Source: Apus apus (Eukaryota; Chordata; Aves; Apodiformes; Apodidae). From it: a stretch of DNA of 64,000 nucleotides. Below, piece after piece: positions 1 through 11,856 of the stretch. Made by a program: the position numbers and the translations under genes. Under the pieces are notes generated by a model. That model ran no database searches and was not told where the DNA came from. It saw only the letters and a list, made by a program, of their open reading frames with translations. Within the stretch, counting starts at the first letter, position 1. Every line of letters starts with the position of its first letter. The stretch lies in contig NC_067282.1 of assembly GCF_020740795.1 (NCBI RefSeq), positions 164,912,274 through 164,976,273 on the forward strand, given 5' to 3'.

Positions 1-1848
1 CTTTAGGACCTTTCATAGTATACTGGAAATTGCTTTTTCTAATCACTGAAGAGTGTCTTTAGTACAAATTTGAAAGCACAGACTCCTCCACTGAAAGGAG
101 GTTTTTGATTGCATTAGAGTAAAATGGCTTAATCAAGTAATTGTATGTGTTGGTATTTAGCTGTTTAAGACTTTGCGTTCTTCAAGAACTAACAGCTCTC
201 TGCTTCTGGCTGAAGACTTAATACTTGAGAAATAGGCATAGCATCTTGTTTTTACTTCCATTTCTAAGTTTTTCTGGTCTTCATGGGCTACCGAAGGGAA
301 GAAGGGTAGTAAGGCACTGGAATAGGTTGCCCAGAGACATTGTGGATACCCCTTCCCTGAACGTGTGCAAGGCCAGGTTGGATGAGGCTTTGTGCAGCTT
401 GGTCTAGTGCTCATAACAGGGAGTTTAGAACTAGATGATTTTTAAGTTCCCTTCCAACCTAAACCATTTGATGATTCTACAGTTTGATTGACCTGACCAA
501 CATATGGATAGCTAGTAAGATCCATGACAAATAAAAAAAAAATACATTAAACCTAGTTTATGTGGATATGGAAGAGTACCAACTAAGCGTGCTTTGTTGT
601 TTGCTAATAATCTATAATACAACTGCATGTCTCATTTCAGTGGTTTTCTCTCTTAGTTTACATAGTTATATATTTGAAGGTTCTTCTCAATTTCAATCAG
701 AAATACCTCAGACTGAATTGCGAACAGTGCAATCCTAACATAGGGAAGGATGTGAGAGTGGCAAAATAGATAATCTCTAAATTATACTTGAATGCTCTTT
801 GGAGCACTTACCAACCACTACCGTTTGGAGTGTGTCTCCCCATCTCTTGTGTCAGCTGACAAACTGAGAATAATCAATGAACAGTCCCTGGAAAAAACAG
901 CACAACAAAGTACTCTAGCCATCATCCTTATCTGCTTTAAGGCCATGTCAATATCTACATTGTTTATTGAATTTACTTTCAAATCTTTGCAGTTTTAAAC
1001 CCCTCAAATACTTCTGCTTACCTTTCCTATTGAGGGATCCACACTGCTTGATAAAACATTTATCTTACTGGCATTCTTTTTTACCTCTTGATACTAATTC
1101 AGAGTACAGATAGATGGTCAAGCCACAGGCCAACTACTGTTGAATCTTCACAATGAAAAATCTTCCAGGAATTACTGTATTAATGCATTATCAACCAAAA
1201 AACCCAATTGAATAACTAATAAGCTGCAAAGTTTGCTTTGAAGAATAAGTTACATAGTGTTTTTAGTGTTATCTCGGTAGGATTCATCAACTCAAAAGTG
1301 CAGCAGAGAAAAGCTGTCTTCAGAAAATTGTTTGCCTTCTGAGCTTGTTTCAGAATTAGTTTTTAGCTTCAGAGTAACAGGGAAATAAGAAATGAGATGC
1401 AACTTTTTCTGGTGCTGTCAATGCAATTTTTCGTGTGTTGTTGATCTAAAAATCCAGTTGAGTGAGTGAATATGTAAAGTATCAACATTGTATTTTTAGG
1501 GTTCCTTCAAAATTATTTGGTATGCTTATGATGATAGTGGAATGGTCTGGTGGGTTCTTGAATGATTTCTATGTGATCTGTATGTACCAGTTCAACTGAA
1601 AATCGTGTTGCTGGAGAATCTGTGGTAGATCACATTGCAGCATCACTTGATACCAATCAAAGAGTGATGTTTGGTTCCAGAATTTGAGAGAAAAACTTAT
1701 AGGTAGAACAGGCAAAATTTATTTCTGATTAGATAGGATTAATTTTCTTAAGCTGAATTTTTTCTTTAAAATACGTTTTTCTATTATGTGATCATCTACA
1801 TTAAAACGAGTGATAAATAGACACGTTTGCTGACTGGTCTTTTTGCAG
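1..1848 (+). other. PPP1R12A: PPP1R12A intron (3' part)
   Basis: Sequence upstream of the first recognised exon. It is AT-rich with no supported exon and holds one CR1 3' end (about 295-480). The acceptor closing it is a T-rich tract ending TTTTTGCAG at 1848. The short open frames here look like chance. Confidence 0.75.
295..480 (+). mobile_element. CR1 LINE 3'-end fragment
   Basis: The stretch reads like the last about 190 bases of an avian CR1: a GGCACTGGAATAGGTTGCCC-type block, AAGGCCAGGTTGGATGAGGC, then TAGATGATTTTTAAGTTCCC and a tail ending in GATGATTCTAC. It is 5'-truncated, diverged and non-coding. The left boundary is approximate. Confidence 0.85.
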
Positions 1849-2046
1849 GGTGTAACACTGACAGATCTTCAAGAAGCTGAAAAAACTATAGGAAGAAGTC
1901 GTCCCACGCGAACCAGAGAACAGGAAAATGAAGAAAAAGAAAAAGAAGAGAAAGAAAAGCAAGACAAAGAAAAACAAGAAGAAAAGAAAGAATCTGAAAC
2001 TAAAGATGATGATTATAGACAAAGATATTCCCGACCTGTTGAAGAG
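1849..2046 (+). CDS. PPP1R12A: PPP1R12A (MYPT1) exon, begins GVTLTDLQEAEKTIG
   Basis: First coding exon in the window (198 nt, 66 codons, phase 0 at both ends; acceptor TTTTTGCAG, donor GAG|GTATTT). MYPT1 is the targeting subunit of myosin light-chain phosphatase, bringing the PP1 delta catalytic subunit to myosin. The exon opens with GVTLTDLQEAEKTIG, which in the family directly follows the inhibitory ROCK site RRSTQ (human Thr696). That threonine itself lies on the previous exon, outside the window. A highly charged Glu/Lys run follows (EKEKEEKEKQDKEKQEEKKE), as in known MYPT1 proteins, and the exon ends YSRPVEE. Recognition is from remembered vertebrate MYPT1 sequence. Confidence 0.95.
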
Positions 2047-2210
2047 GTATTTTCATTGCGGGTCTCTGTAGGTAGAGATATTATATGAAACTTACTCCTG
2101 CTGTAATATTTTTATTTTGATACTACTGTAAAAATTATTTACATATTTGAATGTTTAAGTATATTTGTTTAATATTGTTAAATTAATTTTGACCTTTTTC
2201 TGCTGAATAG

Positions 2211-2367
2211 CCTTATCGCTATAGACCAACTTCAACTTCATCATCCACGTCTTCGCTCTCCACCACCACTAGCTCTCTTTCAGCTTCAAGTCAACTAAAC
2301 AGACCAAACAGCCTCGTAGGTATAACTTCTGCCTATTCTCGGAGTGGAACAAAGGAAAGTGAGAGAG
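2211..2367 (+). CDS. PPP1R12A: PPP1R12A exon, Ser/Thr-rich linker
   Basis: 157 nt, entering in phase 0 and leaving one base (donor GAGAG|GTAGGA; acceptor GAATAG). It reads PYRYRPTSTSSSTSSLSTT, then SLSASSQLNRPNSLVGITSA and YSRSGTKESER. This is the low-complexity Ser/Thr linker between the two inhibitory phosphorylation sites of MYPT1. The block SSQLNRPNSLVGITSAYSR is identical to the family sequence as remembered. The preceding intron is only 164 bp. Confidence 0.95.
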
Positions 2368-3181
2368 GTAGGAGTACTACTGTTTGTGAAGGGTTTTGTT
2401 AGGTTGGTTGTTTTTTTTAATTAACAAAAGGCAGCCTGTGTTTCTAAAGATATTTCAAAATGGGGTTTAGTATGTAAAATGACTGGGGATGTATCTTACT
2501 CCCATTTTCTGTAAGAAATTCCAAAACTTGCATATAGAGAGAAAAAAGTACTTCGTGATATTTAGTATGTGAATCTGTGTTTTCCATTGGTGGGTCATAG
2601 AAACATCAAATATGCTGCCATCATGATCCACATAATGCTTTTATTTCTGCTTTAACACAGCAACTATAATAAAATACCGCATTTCAGAGTTAAAACACAG
2701 GTTTTGAGGAGGAATTTTACTTGGTTAAATACTTGGTAAATAACTCGGGATTGTTTCAGTCCTTCCACACTGAAGGATTGCAGTGATGCTTTAATGCTTT
2801 AAGGATCTCTCAGAGTTTCATGAGCAGCTTAAAACAAAGGGAAAGCGGATATTTCTGGTGGTAGTTTGAAGTATTTAGTGGAAGCATGCTTCTAGATACT
2901 TAAATGGTTTATGTAATCTTAAGCTGAGGATCAGTTGCATGATTCAGAGGTCAGAAAAAAGCTTTTTTCTGATGTCACAGAGTCTTTGCTCTCCTTCAAA
3001 CTGTGAATCACCTGCTATAATTCTCAAAGGATGATGTGCCTGATTAATGGCCTGTCAAAGGAGGAGACTGTCTCCTGTTTTCTGTTGGAGGAATGCTACA
3101 GCTCACTTGGGATACTTGAATTCAGGTTACTGATTAGTAACTTGAATAAGATTACTGATTGAAATTGATCATTTTGTTATA

Positions 3182-3208
3182 CAGAGGATCAGATTAAATG
3201 ATCCTCTG
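3182..3208. repeat. Perfect 10-bp inverted repeat
   Basis: CAGAGGATCA at 3182-3191 and its reverse complement TGATCCTCTG at 3199-3208, separated by seven bases. It could fold as a short hairpin in the intron RNA. No function known. Confidence 0.6.
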
Positions 3209-3869
3209 ATGAAATCTCCATAAGCTATATAGCAGTATGGCCATGTTCCCTAGACTGGTATTTTCTGAAGTTATTTGGGCTAAACTTCAGGGATATGTGT
3301 TCTGATTTTTTTTCCCTGTGTCCTAACATGAACTGAAATTTGGATTAAAATTCTTCAGTGCACAGTTGCTCTAAGAAAATCTTTCTAGACTGTTCTGTGG
3401 AAAAGTTTTTCATGAGAAAATATGAACTACAGTAGTATTTTTTCAAATTATTACTTAGGAGGAGAAATACATTACTGTCTGAAAGCCCAGAGGTAAAATC
3501 ACATTTTAGTTAATTGGGAAAGGTATATGTTCCTCGTGAATATTTGTATTTCCTTCTTTTCTGTTTAATTCTTGATTCACACTAAAATGTTTACCTCTGA
3601 AGACTACTGATGGTAAAGTTATTAGTGATGTTTCTATTTGAACTCAAATCTGTGGTTTCTTTAAAAAAAGAACAGCAGACTGAATGATAATAGGTAGATA
3701 GACTGCATTATAATAGGTAAATAACTTCAGATTGGGCAGGTTTGTTTAATTATTTGTATCTTTTTTAGATATTACTTGTAAACATACAGTGGAACAAACA
3801 CAATCCTGAGGTATTATTTTGGTTTTGAATTGTAATTGCATTTTTTCTAAAGAAAAAGGCAATCTATAC

Positions 3870-3902
3870 TGTAGTATTAATCTATAATAGATTAATACTG
3901 CA
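3870..3902. repeat. AT-rich inverted repeat with 3-base loop
   Basis: Perfect 12-bp arms AGTATTAATCTA (3873-3884) and TAGATTAATACT (3888-3899) around the loop TAA. Two more pairs form beyond one G-T wobble. It could be a MITE-like remnant or chance palindromy in AT-rich DNA. Confidence 0.6.
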
Positions 3903-4393
3903 ATATACTATAAAACTAATAATAGATTAGAGGGCTGTGATGACTTTTAAAAGTTGGGTGTTTTTGTAACAAACTCTTGATGTAAGCAAAAAATACTGTT
4001 TGATGAAGAATGATGAATTATCTTCTCTCATTTTGTACTTCTGTGCATACAGTGACACAGATGTTTGAACTATTCCATGACAGTTTTGAAAACTGACTTT
4101 TAAGTCAAAATTTTAGCGTATTTCTATTACATTGAAACATTTTGTTTTGATGGAATTAGTATTTTGCAGTTGCTTATTGAGAATTGGAATAGTATTTACA
4201 GTAGTTTAGAGCTGTGTTCTGAGGAATGTGTATTACAGCAAACCCTGTATGTGGTAAGAAGCCCTTTAACAATTGTATTTCAGGTAAAAAATTACTTGTA
4301 AGCATTTTAAGGACTAATCGTTATTTCAGAAAGTTTTCAGAAAATTATTCTATTGTGTCCTATTTAAATGAATAAGAAAGTTGTTATTAACAG

Positions 4394-4512
4394 AAGGGGG
4401 CAAAAAAGAGGAAGAAAAGGAAGAAGATAAGTCACAGCCTAAGTCTATAAGGGAAAGGCGGCGACCGAGAGAAAAACGACGATCTACAGGAGTTTCTTTT
4501 TGGACTCAAGAT
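4394..4512 (+). CDS. PPP1R12A: PPP1R12A exon with the second RRST phosphorylation site
   Basis: 119 nt, joined to the previous exon by a split GAA codon and ending in phase 0 (donor GAT|GTAAGT). It reads EGGKKEEEKEEDKSQPKSIR, then ERRRPREKRRSTGVSFWTQD. The Thr codon at 4486-4488 in RRSTGVSF corresponds to the ROCK site Thr853 of human MYPT1. The Ser before it (4483-4485) is the neighbouring PKA/PKG-type site. Phosphorylation of this Thr reduces the binding of phosphatase to myosin. Confidence 0.96.
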
Positions 4513-5215
4513 GTAAGTAAATGACTGCTACTGGTCATTTATAAGCTCACCTTGCAGTAATATGGAATTTATATAATGTATTCTTAAAATAGAAAATAGT
4601 TTAGAGTAATACAACATGTAACTAATTGTTGTGGAATTGTTCTGGAAAAATTGATGCTTATTCAAGTTATGCATTCTCTGTTTTGAGGCTTTTAGGAGCA
4701 TAATCAAAATTAAGTTAAAGTTATGTTGTTAAAAAGAAATCTAGAATACTGTAATATCCATAATTTAATAGGAATTAGTCATAATCTATGGAAAAAAATA
4801 ATCATGGAAATATTATTTTCTATTCTTACAGCATGCAGTGCAAAACTGTAAGAATGAGACTGATTATCTGGCACGTTACAAGTAGCCATGTGCTTACAAC
4901 TGAAAGAACTGCTATCAGATTAGAAGGGTTATAGTTGATATTTAAGCCTATTCCCTTTCTCCTTTCTTTGTCACGGAATCAGTGTGTACTTCTGTAAAAG
5001 CAAGATTTTCATGTACCAAATGCAGAGTTCTTTCCTCCTTCTGGTACTGAAAATATGTACTTGTTTGAGAATTTTCATCACACACACCATGAATTGTCTA
5101 CACAACTTAGAATTCTACTGCTCTTAGATTTTCATATTAAAAGTCTAGAATGCCTTAAAATCTCAGTAAACTTTCAAGAGCTTAATTATTTTTCCTCTCC
5201 CATTTCTTTCACCAG
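4513..5215 (+). other. PPP1R12A: PPP1R12A intron
   Basis: 703 bp with a standard donor (GTAAGT) and acceptor (CTTTCACCAG). Nothing else seen. Confidence 0.85.
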
Positions 5216-5281
5216 AGTGATGAAAATGATCAGGAGCACCAGTCCGATTCAGAAGAAGGAACAAATAAGAAAGAAACTCAG
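5216..5281 (+). CDS. PPP1R12A: PPP1R12A exon, acidic linker
   Basis: 66 nt, 22 codons, phase 0 to phase 0; donor CAG|GTAATT. It reads SDENDQEHQSDSEEGTNKKE followed by TQ, an acidic linker just after the WTQD block. It matches the corresponding MYPT1 segment with conservative changes. Confidence 0.93.
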
Positions 5282-8200
5282 GTAATTTAAAAAAGATAAT
5301 GAATGCATTAACTTTCTAACAGATGGATTTTGATTGTAAAATTACTGCAGTTGGATTGAGGTAAAAGAGTACATTTAGTAAGAGTTCTTATGCATGCTTT
5401 CTGATTTATAATTTATGGATATGGTATTGTGCCAGTTCCTTTGCAGGCTTTAATAGCAATTTTTAACTTATTAACAATGACTAAAGCTGATATTTTTATT
5501 TTTCATTCCAATGATGTAGAATTAGCAGCCCTAGAATGTAGGTAAAAATTCTGACACATAGGTTAGGGACACCTTGCAGCAAGTTACTGGAGAGAGCTTT
5601 CAGTTTATACTTTGCAAAAAATCTTTGGTCCATCTTCTCTGTTAGTTTTAGATAAAAGATGTCCAGTGACTTATACACACTAGTTAAAACCTTTGACAAT
5701 TAAGCCCAGTCCTCCTATCAATAATATCTTTAACAAATAATATGAGAAGTTAATATAATTAAAGTTGTGATGCTAAACTCTTAAATGCAAGCTGAAAAGG
5801 ACAATATTCCTGATTTTTCTATTGAAGAAAATGGATTTCTGAACATATGAATTCAGTGTTATTAGTCTTGTTAAAAAGTCAGTAGAAAACAGTATAATAG
5901 GCTTGATTTGATGAGAAAAGTCCTAATTAACTGAATGGTGTCTGACAGTGGAATGAAGAGGGGTTAAAAGGGAAGTGACTTAAGCTGCATTATTAAATGG
6001 CATAGCAGAATGTATTTCTTTTGACCTAAACCCTGAAGTGACATGCTACAGAATTGGGCTCATTACTGAGGAATAAAACTCAAGTGATGTTTTTCTCTTT
6101 TTTGTAAAAGTTTCCACTACACATTCCTTAAATACTTTACCTAAGAGATTTGTCTGTGCCATCTTGGTTTGTTGTATTTTTTATTTCCATGTCATGTTAA
6201 CATAAGGGCATATTCCTGTTTCTTTTCCTCCCACTAGCACATGTCATTATGCTTAGATCTGTAATTACTCTGTATTCTATTCTGTAGAAATTAATTTTAG
6301 TAGAGTGTGCATGTGGTTCTTCTGATTGAGTTAGGCTCATACAAAACTGCAGTGAAATAGTGGTAAATCAGGCACCAAATCATAAATGTGATCTATAATG
6401 AAAAGGGTGGGTGTGTTGGAGTGGGATGGTGAAGTGTGGATTTGACTGCCTAATCACGGCTTAACTTAGGAGTCAAAGCATCCTCCTAACCTGTATACTT
6501 TCTGCAAAAGGCTTTGATAATTTGGTTTCACTAGAAATCAGTGTAATACCAGATTTGAGATTATGGGGAGCTCTGAAATAAATGGAGTGTGTGAACCAAG
6601 TTCACTGTGACCTAGATACATAAATCGATTTGGCTTTGTTGCTGCAAGCTCTTTTGTCACATGAGCTGCAGAAAATATGAAAACAGAGAGAAAGTGAATT
6701 AAATCACAATAAGTATTTCATGTGTTTTTAAGTTTTCTTTTATAATTTTGCCAAACCTAGTACAGAATTGCCAGTATAGTATCAAAATTGCAGATATTCT
6801 AGCCTTGTAATTATTATAATCGTGTTAACTATGAAATATCTTAAAATTTGTATATAATTATTTCATTGTTTTCATATTAAATTGTTTTTTTCCGAGCATA
6901 AAATGGTTTATCAGAGAATTAAAACTTTATGTAGATTTCAAGTAACTTTCTCTCTTTGACAAACTATTGAGCATTTATCAGTGATAAACTGAGAACTAAA
7001 TATATTACATTTAACAACGCAATGTTTTGCAACCTTGCAAAAATATCAGTGAAATAGATCTTGAACATTCTAATAGGCAATTTGCTCACAAATCCATTGC
7101 AAAAGCATAACTTTTCATTTTTTAAATGCCGAAAGTAATTGCACTTCCCTTTTTGCAGTTGCTAAATCTCTTCCCTTTGACAAATCTTGCATGTTTTATT
7201 GTAGACATTCATCATTATTTGTTTGTAAATACTTTTCAGTTCTAGGAAGAGAAAAAGAGAGATTAATAAATTAGAATTATAAGGAAAGACATTCAGAAAA
7301 TAGTTTCATTTTTTCAGTTGTGCTGATTATTTGATGTACTGCTCATCAGAAGACAGACATTTTGGAAATGCTGTTACTTCCTCATTTGATGCAGGTATTA
7401 GGTTTTTTTGCTGGGTGAAGCTACAAGCCAGAGGTAGAAGATGGTAACTGTAAACCAGAAACTGTACCAACTGTAAACTGTCCAAGGGCTTTGGTGGCAA
7501 CTCAAGATTTTAAACTAAAGAGAGCAGGTCAAGAACAAGCTTTGCACATGGGTATCTGCTACAAAGAAGATTAAAGGACCTTAGAAAAAATAATATCTAG
7601 CCTGAAATCTTAAAGGAACCAGAAAAATATGGAGGTCTTTGAAAGAAGTGTCCTGAAAGGTTTCAGTTTGTGCTTTCGTGTTCTTCAGAAATGTGTTGTG
7701 ACTTCATAGCTGATCATTTGTCCATAAAGGAGAGCTAATAAAAAGAAGTCAGACTTTGCTAAGCACTTGGACAGTTGGAGGTTGTTCTAATGAAATTTTG
7801 TTTAGGCTTTTTCATGTCAAGAACATAGAATGTCTGTGACTGAGCTGAACTGAAAGAAGTAAAAGGGGAAAATAAAGAAAACTGTGCTAAACGAACAAAC
7901 AAACTACCCCAAACATGTTTTGTGAAAAATGAGGTAAACAAGAAGAGATGTGCTTGAGTATGTGCTGCTGTTTCACTGAGGTGTGGAGGCTGGATGATGC
8001 TGGAGCAGCAAGAGCAGGGCTTCACAGCTTTCGGGGCACAGAAACCACGGATATAGTTTTCTGGAGATTTACAGAGTTCTTGTCCAGCTTCTCAGGTTTG
8101 CAGCCTCAGCCAGGAGAATGGGAATGGGCTGCATTCGTGTTTTCCTGCCTGTAGTAATTAGTGCTCTTTTACCTCACCAGTTCATTTGGTATAGCTGGAA

Positions 8201-9828
8201 AATTTTGTTCCTGAGATGGTCTGTATGTGATTTAATAACTTGCCTTTCCGTTTGTAAAGTTATAGTGCAGCAGGGGAATGCAGAACTGGGAGGTTTTCAC
8301 ATTCCCATGGCACCATGGGGAGTCCACTAGAAGCAAAGAAAAACAGCCTTTAGAAAGTGTATTTATTAAGAAATAATGCAGGAACAGTTTACTTTCTTGT
8401 AGTGCCTGTCCTACATTGTAGGTAAAGGTTAAAAAACCAGCTTAGCATTTTTCTACTTAAAACATTCCTTCAAGGTAAAAAGAGAAAACCTAAAGTCTTT
8501 ACAGACAAAGCCTCCTCTGTTTTGTTGAGGTGAGAAGGAAGCAGTGGAAAGGGGATTTTTGTAGGTCATTGATTACATGGTGGAATTCTGTAATCTCACA
8601 CTGATCTTACTTAAACATACGATAATGCGAGATAAGTCTCATACTTAGGTGGAAGTTAATCTTCTTGTGGTCAGTAGCTTAAAAACTATCATGTATAGGT
8701 GTGTGTCACCTAACCGTGACATTTTCTACAAAATCGCTTGTGTTCTCAGCATTCTTCATATTCTTAGAAAAAGGAAGTATTTAATTAGGAGTGGTTAGGC
8801 TGCAGCAGGTACTTTTGGAATCCTATGTGTAGTAAATACATTTCAAGGTGCCAGTTGGGGGCGGGGGGGGGATATTGAGTGTCTTGTGGAGAATGCTATT
8901 TTCATCTGTGCAAGTTGAAAAAACACTCTTATATAAAAAAGTAAGTCAAACAAACCACTCCACCTCCCAAAAAAACCCACCCATGGGGAAGGCTTCAGCT
9001 GCTACTAGGTGAATAAGGTTGGAGGATGTCCAGATGATGATATGTAAGCAGTGTTTCTTGACCAAACTGTCTTCACTCAGGTTTCTTATTATAATTGGCA
9101 TAAATGACAAATCTGTATTGACCACCCAGAAGGGAAAAATATTTGGACAACTAATGTAATGCTTGTAGGGCACTCCCTAACTCTTAAGTCATCACTTCTA
9201 ATTAAATTTCGCTTGTGAAGTGTAGTGAGTGAACTTGATGCCTGTGGATTCACCTGGAATGAATGAATGCAAGTAATATAAAAAATTAAATTATGTAATT
9301 TAAATTAAGTATAGTAATAAGTACTTTCTTATGTTGCTGGTATAGTAGCTTGTTTTACATAGAGCTATGTTGAAACAATGATCTTGTAGCTTAGTTAATA
9401 TTATTATTTTGAGCTGAAGTTGTTATTATGTTGAGCTTTCAGGACATTATTGCTAATGTTAGAGAAAAAGAAGAAGGAACAGGGAATTCAAGGAACACAT
9501 CTCTGATGTCTCTGAAAACAGGCAGGCAAATGGCAGAATGTACAGACTGCTGAAATGACTCCAGTGTTTAGGACAGTCTGAACTTCTAGTGTGTATTGTT
9601 AACATCCTTGTAAATCATATTTTGGCAAGCACATTCTAGCACATATTTCCTTCTGTTCCAGACATAACAAAATTGAAGCTTGACAATGTTCAGATAATAT
9701 ATGCTGTTGGATAGAGTGTGCCTTGAACATAACTGCTTGGCTATACTTGTTCACAGATTGTTATGTATTTAATGAAATTACTGACCTGATCTGTTCTTTT
9801 TCTTTCTTTTTACCCCTCTCCACCTCAG
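5282..9828 (+). other. PPP1R12A: PPP1R12A intron, 4.5 kb
   Basis: The second longest complete intron of the visible gene apart from the final interval. It is AT-rich, with no exon and no recognised transposon. A G-rich tract (G5, C, G9) lies at 8857-8871. It has only three natural G-triplets, so a stable quadruplex is not assured. Confidence 0.8.
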
Positions 9829-9845
9829 ACTGATAGCCTTTCAAG
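9829..9845 (+). CDS. PPP1R12A: PPP1R12A microexon, 17 nt
   Basis: 17-nt exon ACTGATAGCCTTTCAAG between a pyrimidine-rich acceptor (CCCCTCTCCACCTCAG) and donor AG|GTATGT. It encodes TDSLS plus two bases of the Arg codon completed by the next exon (SLSRYDTG). The family sequence TDSISRYE spans this junction, and skipping the exon would shift the frame, so it should be constitutive. It lies alone between 4.5 kb and 1.2 kb introns. Confidence 0.9.
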
Positions 9846-11005
9846 GTATGTGCAATTTAAGCAAATAATTTTAAAATCATTACACTTTTTGTTCACATAT
9901 GCTTAAATTCTTTATGTACAAATTCAGTTTAACCTTAGTAGTAAACTCGGTTGAGCTTTAAAAGGTATTATTGATATTTATATACAATATAGTTGTAAAG
10001 CTACAGTATTGATATTTTTTTCCACATGTGGGTGGGATACCTTATTCTGGGAGATGTATTTTGACTCTGTATTTGTAGTGCACTGAAGGCAGGCTGGGCA
10101 TTTCGTAAAACACAGTGGATACAGTACTATTCCCTACAAATTTTTCAGTATGAAGTCAGCTTTTACAATGAAGACAAGAGGTTCTTGTTGTCTCTCCTAG
10201 AATACTGAAAATTTTCTATGGAATCTCAAGAAAAGTACTGCAGCCTTGGAAAATCAGATTTCCTTAAGATTTGTTAACACTGAAAAGCAGAAATACCAAT
10301 TGTAAAAAAAAATAATTAAAAATAAGATTGTTGTTGGTTTTAGACCTTTAGAATTAGTTCCTGAAATGTATCACGTTCTGTCCGTGCTGGACATGTGTTA
10401 AATAGAACTAATATAGCAGGTGATCAGTGAAGAGTGAGCAGCATGAAATTATTTGAAGCTTTATTAATACTGGCTGTAATTTAGTAATTAGTGGAATAAA
10501 GACTATACTGAAGATTTGTTTAATAAACTGCTTCTGTTGAAATACTTGAATTCACAACAAATAGTTTTGAAATCTCCTTGGTTTCTTTAAAAAAACTTGG
10601 AGAGTTCATCTGAGCCAATAGTTTAGAGATTGCTTTTTTAAAACCCTTCAATTAAAATAATAAATTTGTTTAAAATTGGTCTCCATTATAAATAAAGAAG
10701 AATTATATTATCTGTGCTAATATGAAGTCCTTTCAGACCTGTAAATACTTGCTCGAATTAATTAAATAATTTAAAAGTTTTCTTTTCATACAGTGCAGGC
10801 ACTTGCTTGGCAAACTGAGCAATTTGAAAACAGTTCACACAGAGAATCTTGAAGTACCAAGGGAATGTAAAAATTAAATTTGAATCAAATTAGAAGACAG
10901 TGGCTTGGCTAAAATACGTCATTGTATTTGGTTGTTTTCAGCTGGCTAAAGGCAAACCCACAATGTTTGAACACAAAGGCAAAGAAAATAACTTCTCTTT
11001 TGCAG
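9846..11005 (+). other. PPP1R12A: PPP1R12A intron
   Basis: 1.16 kb, AT-rich. No further features seen. Confidence 0.85.
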
Positions 11006-11147
11006 ATATGACACAGGATCCCTCAGCACGTCTTCAGGTGATCGTTACGATTCAGCGCAGGGGCGATCAGGGTCACAGAGTTACCTTGAAGATCGAAAAC
11101 CGTACTGCAGTAGGCTAGAAAAAGAAGATAGCACTGATTTTAAGAAG
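11006..11147 (+). CDS. PPP1R12A: PPP1R12A exon before the coiled coil
   Basis: 142 nt; the first base completes the Arg codon begun in the microexon, and the exon ends in phase 0 (AAGAAG|GTATCT). It reads RYDTGSLSTSSGDRYDSAQG, then RSGSQSYLEDRKPYCSRLEK and EDSTDFKK. Human MYPT1 has a closely similar RYDSLLGRSGSYSYLEERKP segment. STDFKK leads directly into the coiled coil. Acceptor is TCTCTTTTGCAG. Confidence 0.95.
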
Positions 11148-11751
11148 GTATCTGATCCAGTAAACTTCATAAATTGTCTGGAAATAATCTCACATTGCAT
11201 CACAAATGCTGCTTAAAGCAACTCTGCTGAGTAGAAGAGCAACTACTTCGGTGTGGGAAAATGCACATTACAAAACAGCTTCTGGTTTTTTCACTTTTCT
11301 CTTCAGTGCTAGGGGGAAATCCAGAGGAGTTAAGATACTTTTTTTTACATATATATACATACGTGAAAACTTTTATTTTTTATGTTTGCTAGCTTACATA
11401 CATATGTAAAAATTTGTTTAGATCTTGCTTTAAAATAAGAATTTGTTGAGAGGTCTACTGTGGTGTTTTCTGTGCAGTCTCAATCAAAAAAAAAGTGGCA
11501 AGTATGTTTTTAGTATGTGTAAGGTAAGTTGTGTGCTCCTTATGCAAAGTTGCTTGTTTCTCGACATACTTAGTTCTTTAAACTGCTTGTTAATTCTAAA
11601 CATTTTTAAAATCTAGAACTGATTTTTACTTCTTAGACTGTTAATGTATTTGTTCACTTTACATACAGCTCACTCAAGGTTTTTTAATTTTTCAGCTAAT
11701 CTCACTGAATTATTATTTGGTATTTATCTTTAAATGAATATTTTCTCTTAG
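11148..11751 (+). other. PPP1R12A: PPP1R12A intron
   Basis: 604 bp, AT-rich, with canonical ends. Nothing else seen. Confidence 0.85.
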
Positions 11752-11856
11752 CTTTATGAACAGATTCTAGCTGAAAATGAAAAACTGAAAGCACAGTTAC
11801 ATGATACCAACATGGAACTTACAGATCTTAAGCTACAGTTGGAGAAGACCACTCAG
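11752..11856 (+). CDS. PPP1R12A: PPP1R12A exon, coiled coil 1
   Basis: 105 nt, 35 codons, phase 0 to phase 0 (acceptor TTCTCTTAG, donor CAG|GTTTGT). It reads LYEQILAENEKLKAQLHDTN then MELTDLKLQLEKTTQ, a heptad-bearing coiled coil. Conservation with human MYPT1 appears almost complete. This C-terminal region is where PKG1 and other partners are reported to dock. Confidence 0.97.

Larger units (their letters stand above)
2368..4393 (+). other. PPP1R12A: PPP1R12A intron
   Basis: About 2.0 kb of AT-rich intron with canonical GT-AG ends. No exon or classifiable transposon seen. Two inverted repeats are noted at 3182-3208 and 3870-3902. Confidence 0.85.

Noticed and set aside
8857..8871. Possible G-quadruplex in a PPP1R12A intron
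   Set aside because: G5-C-G9 offers only three clean G-triplets, and quadruplex formation would need a strained arrangement.
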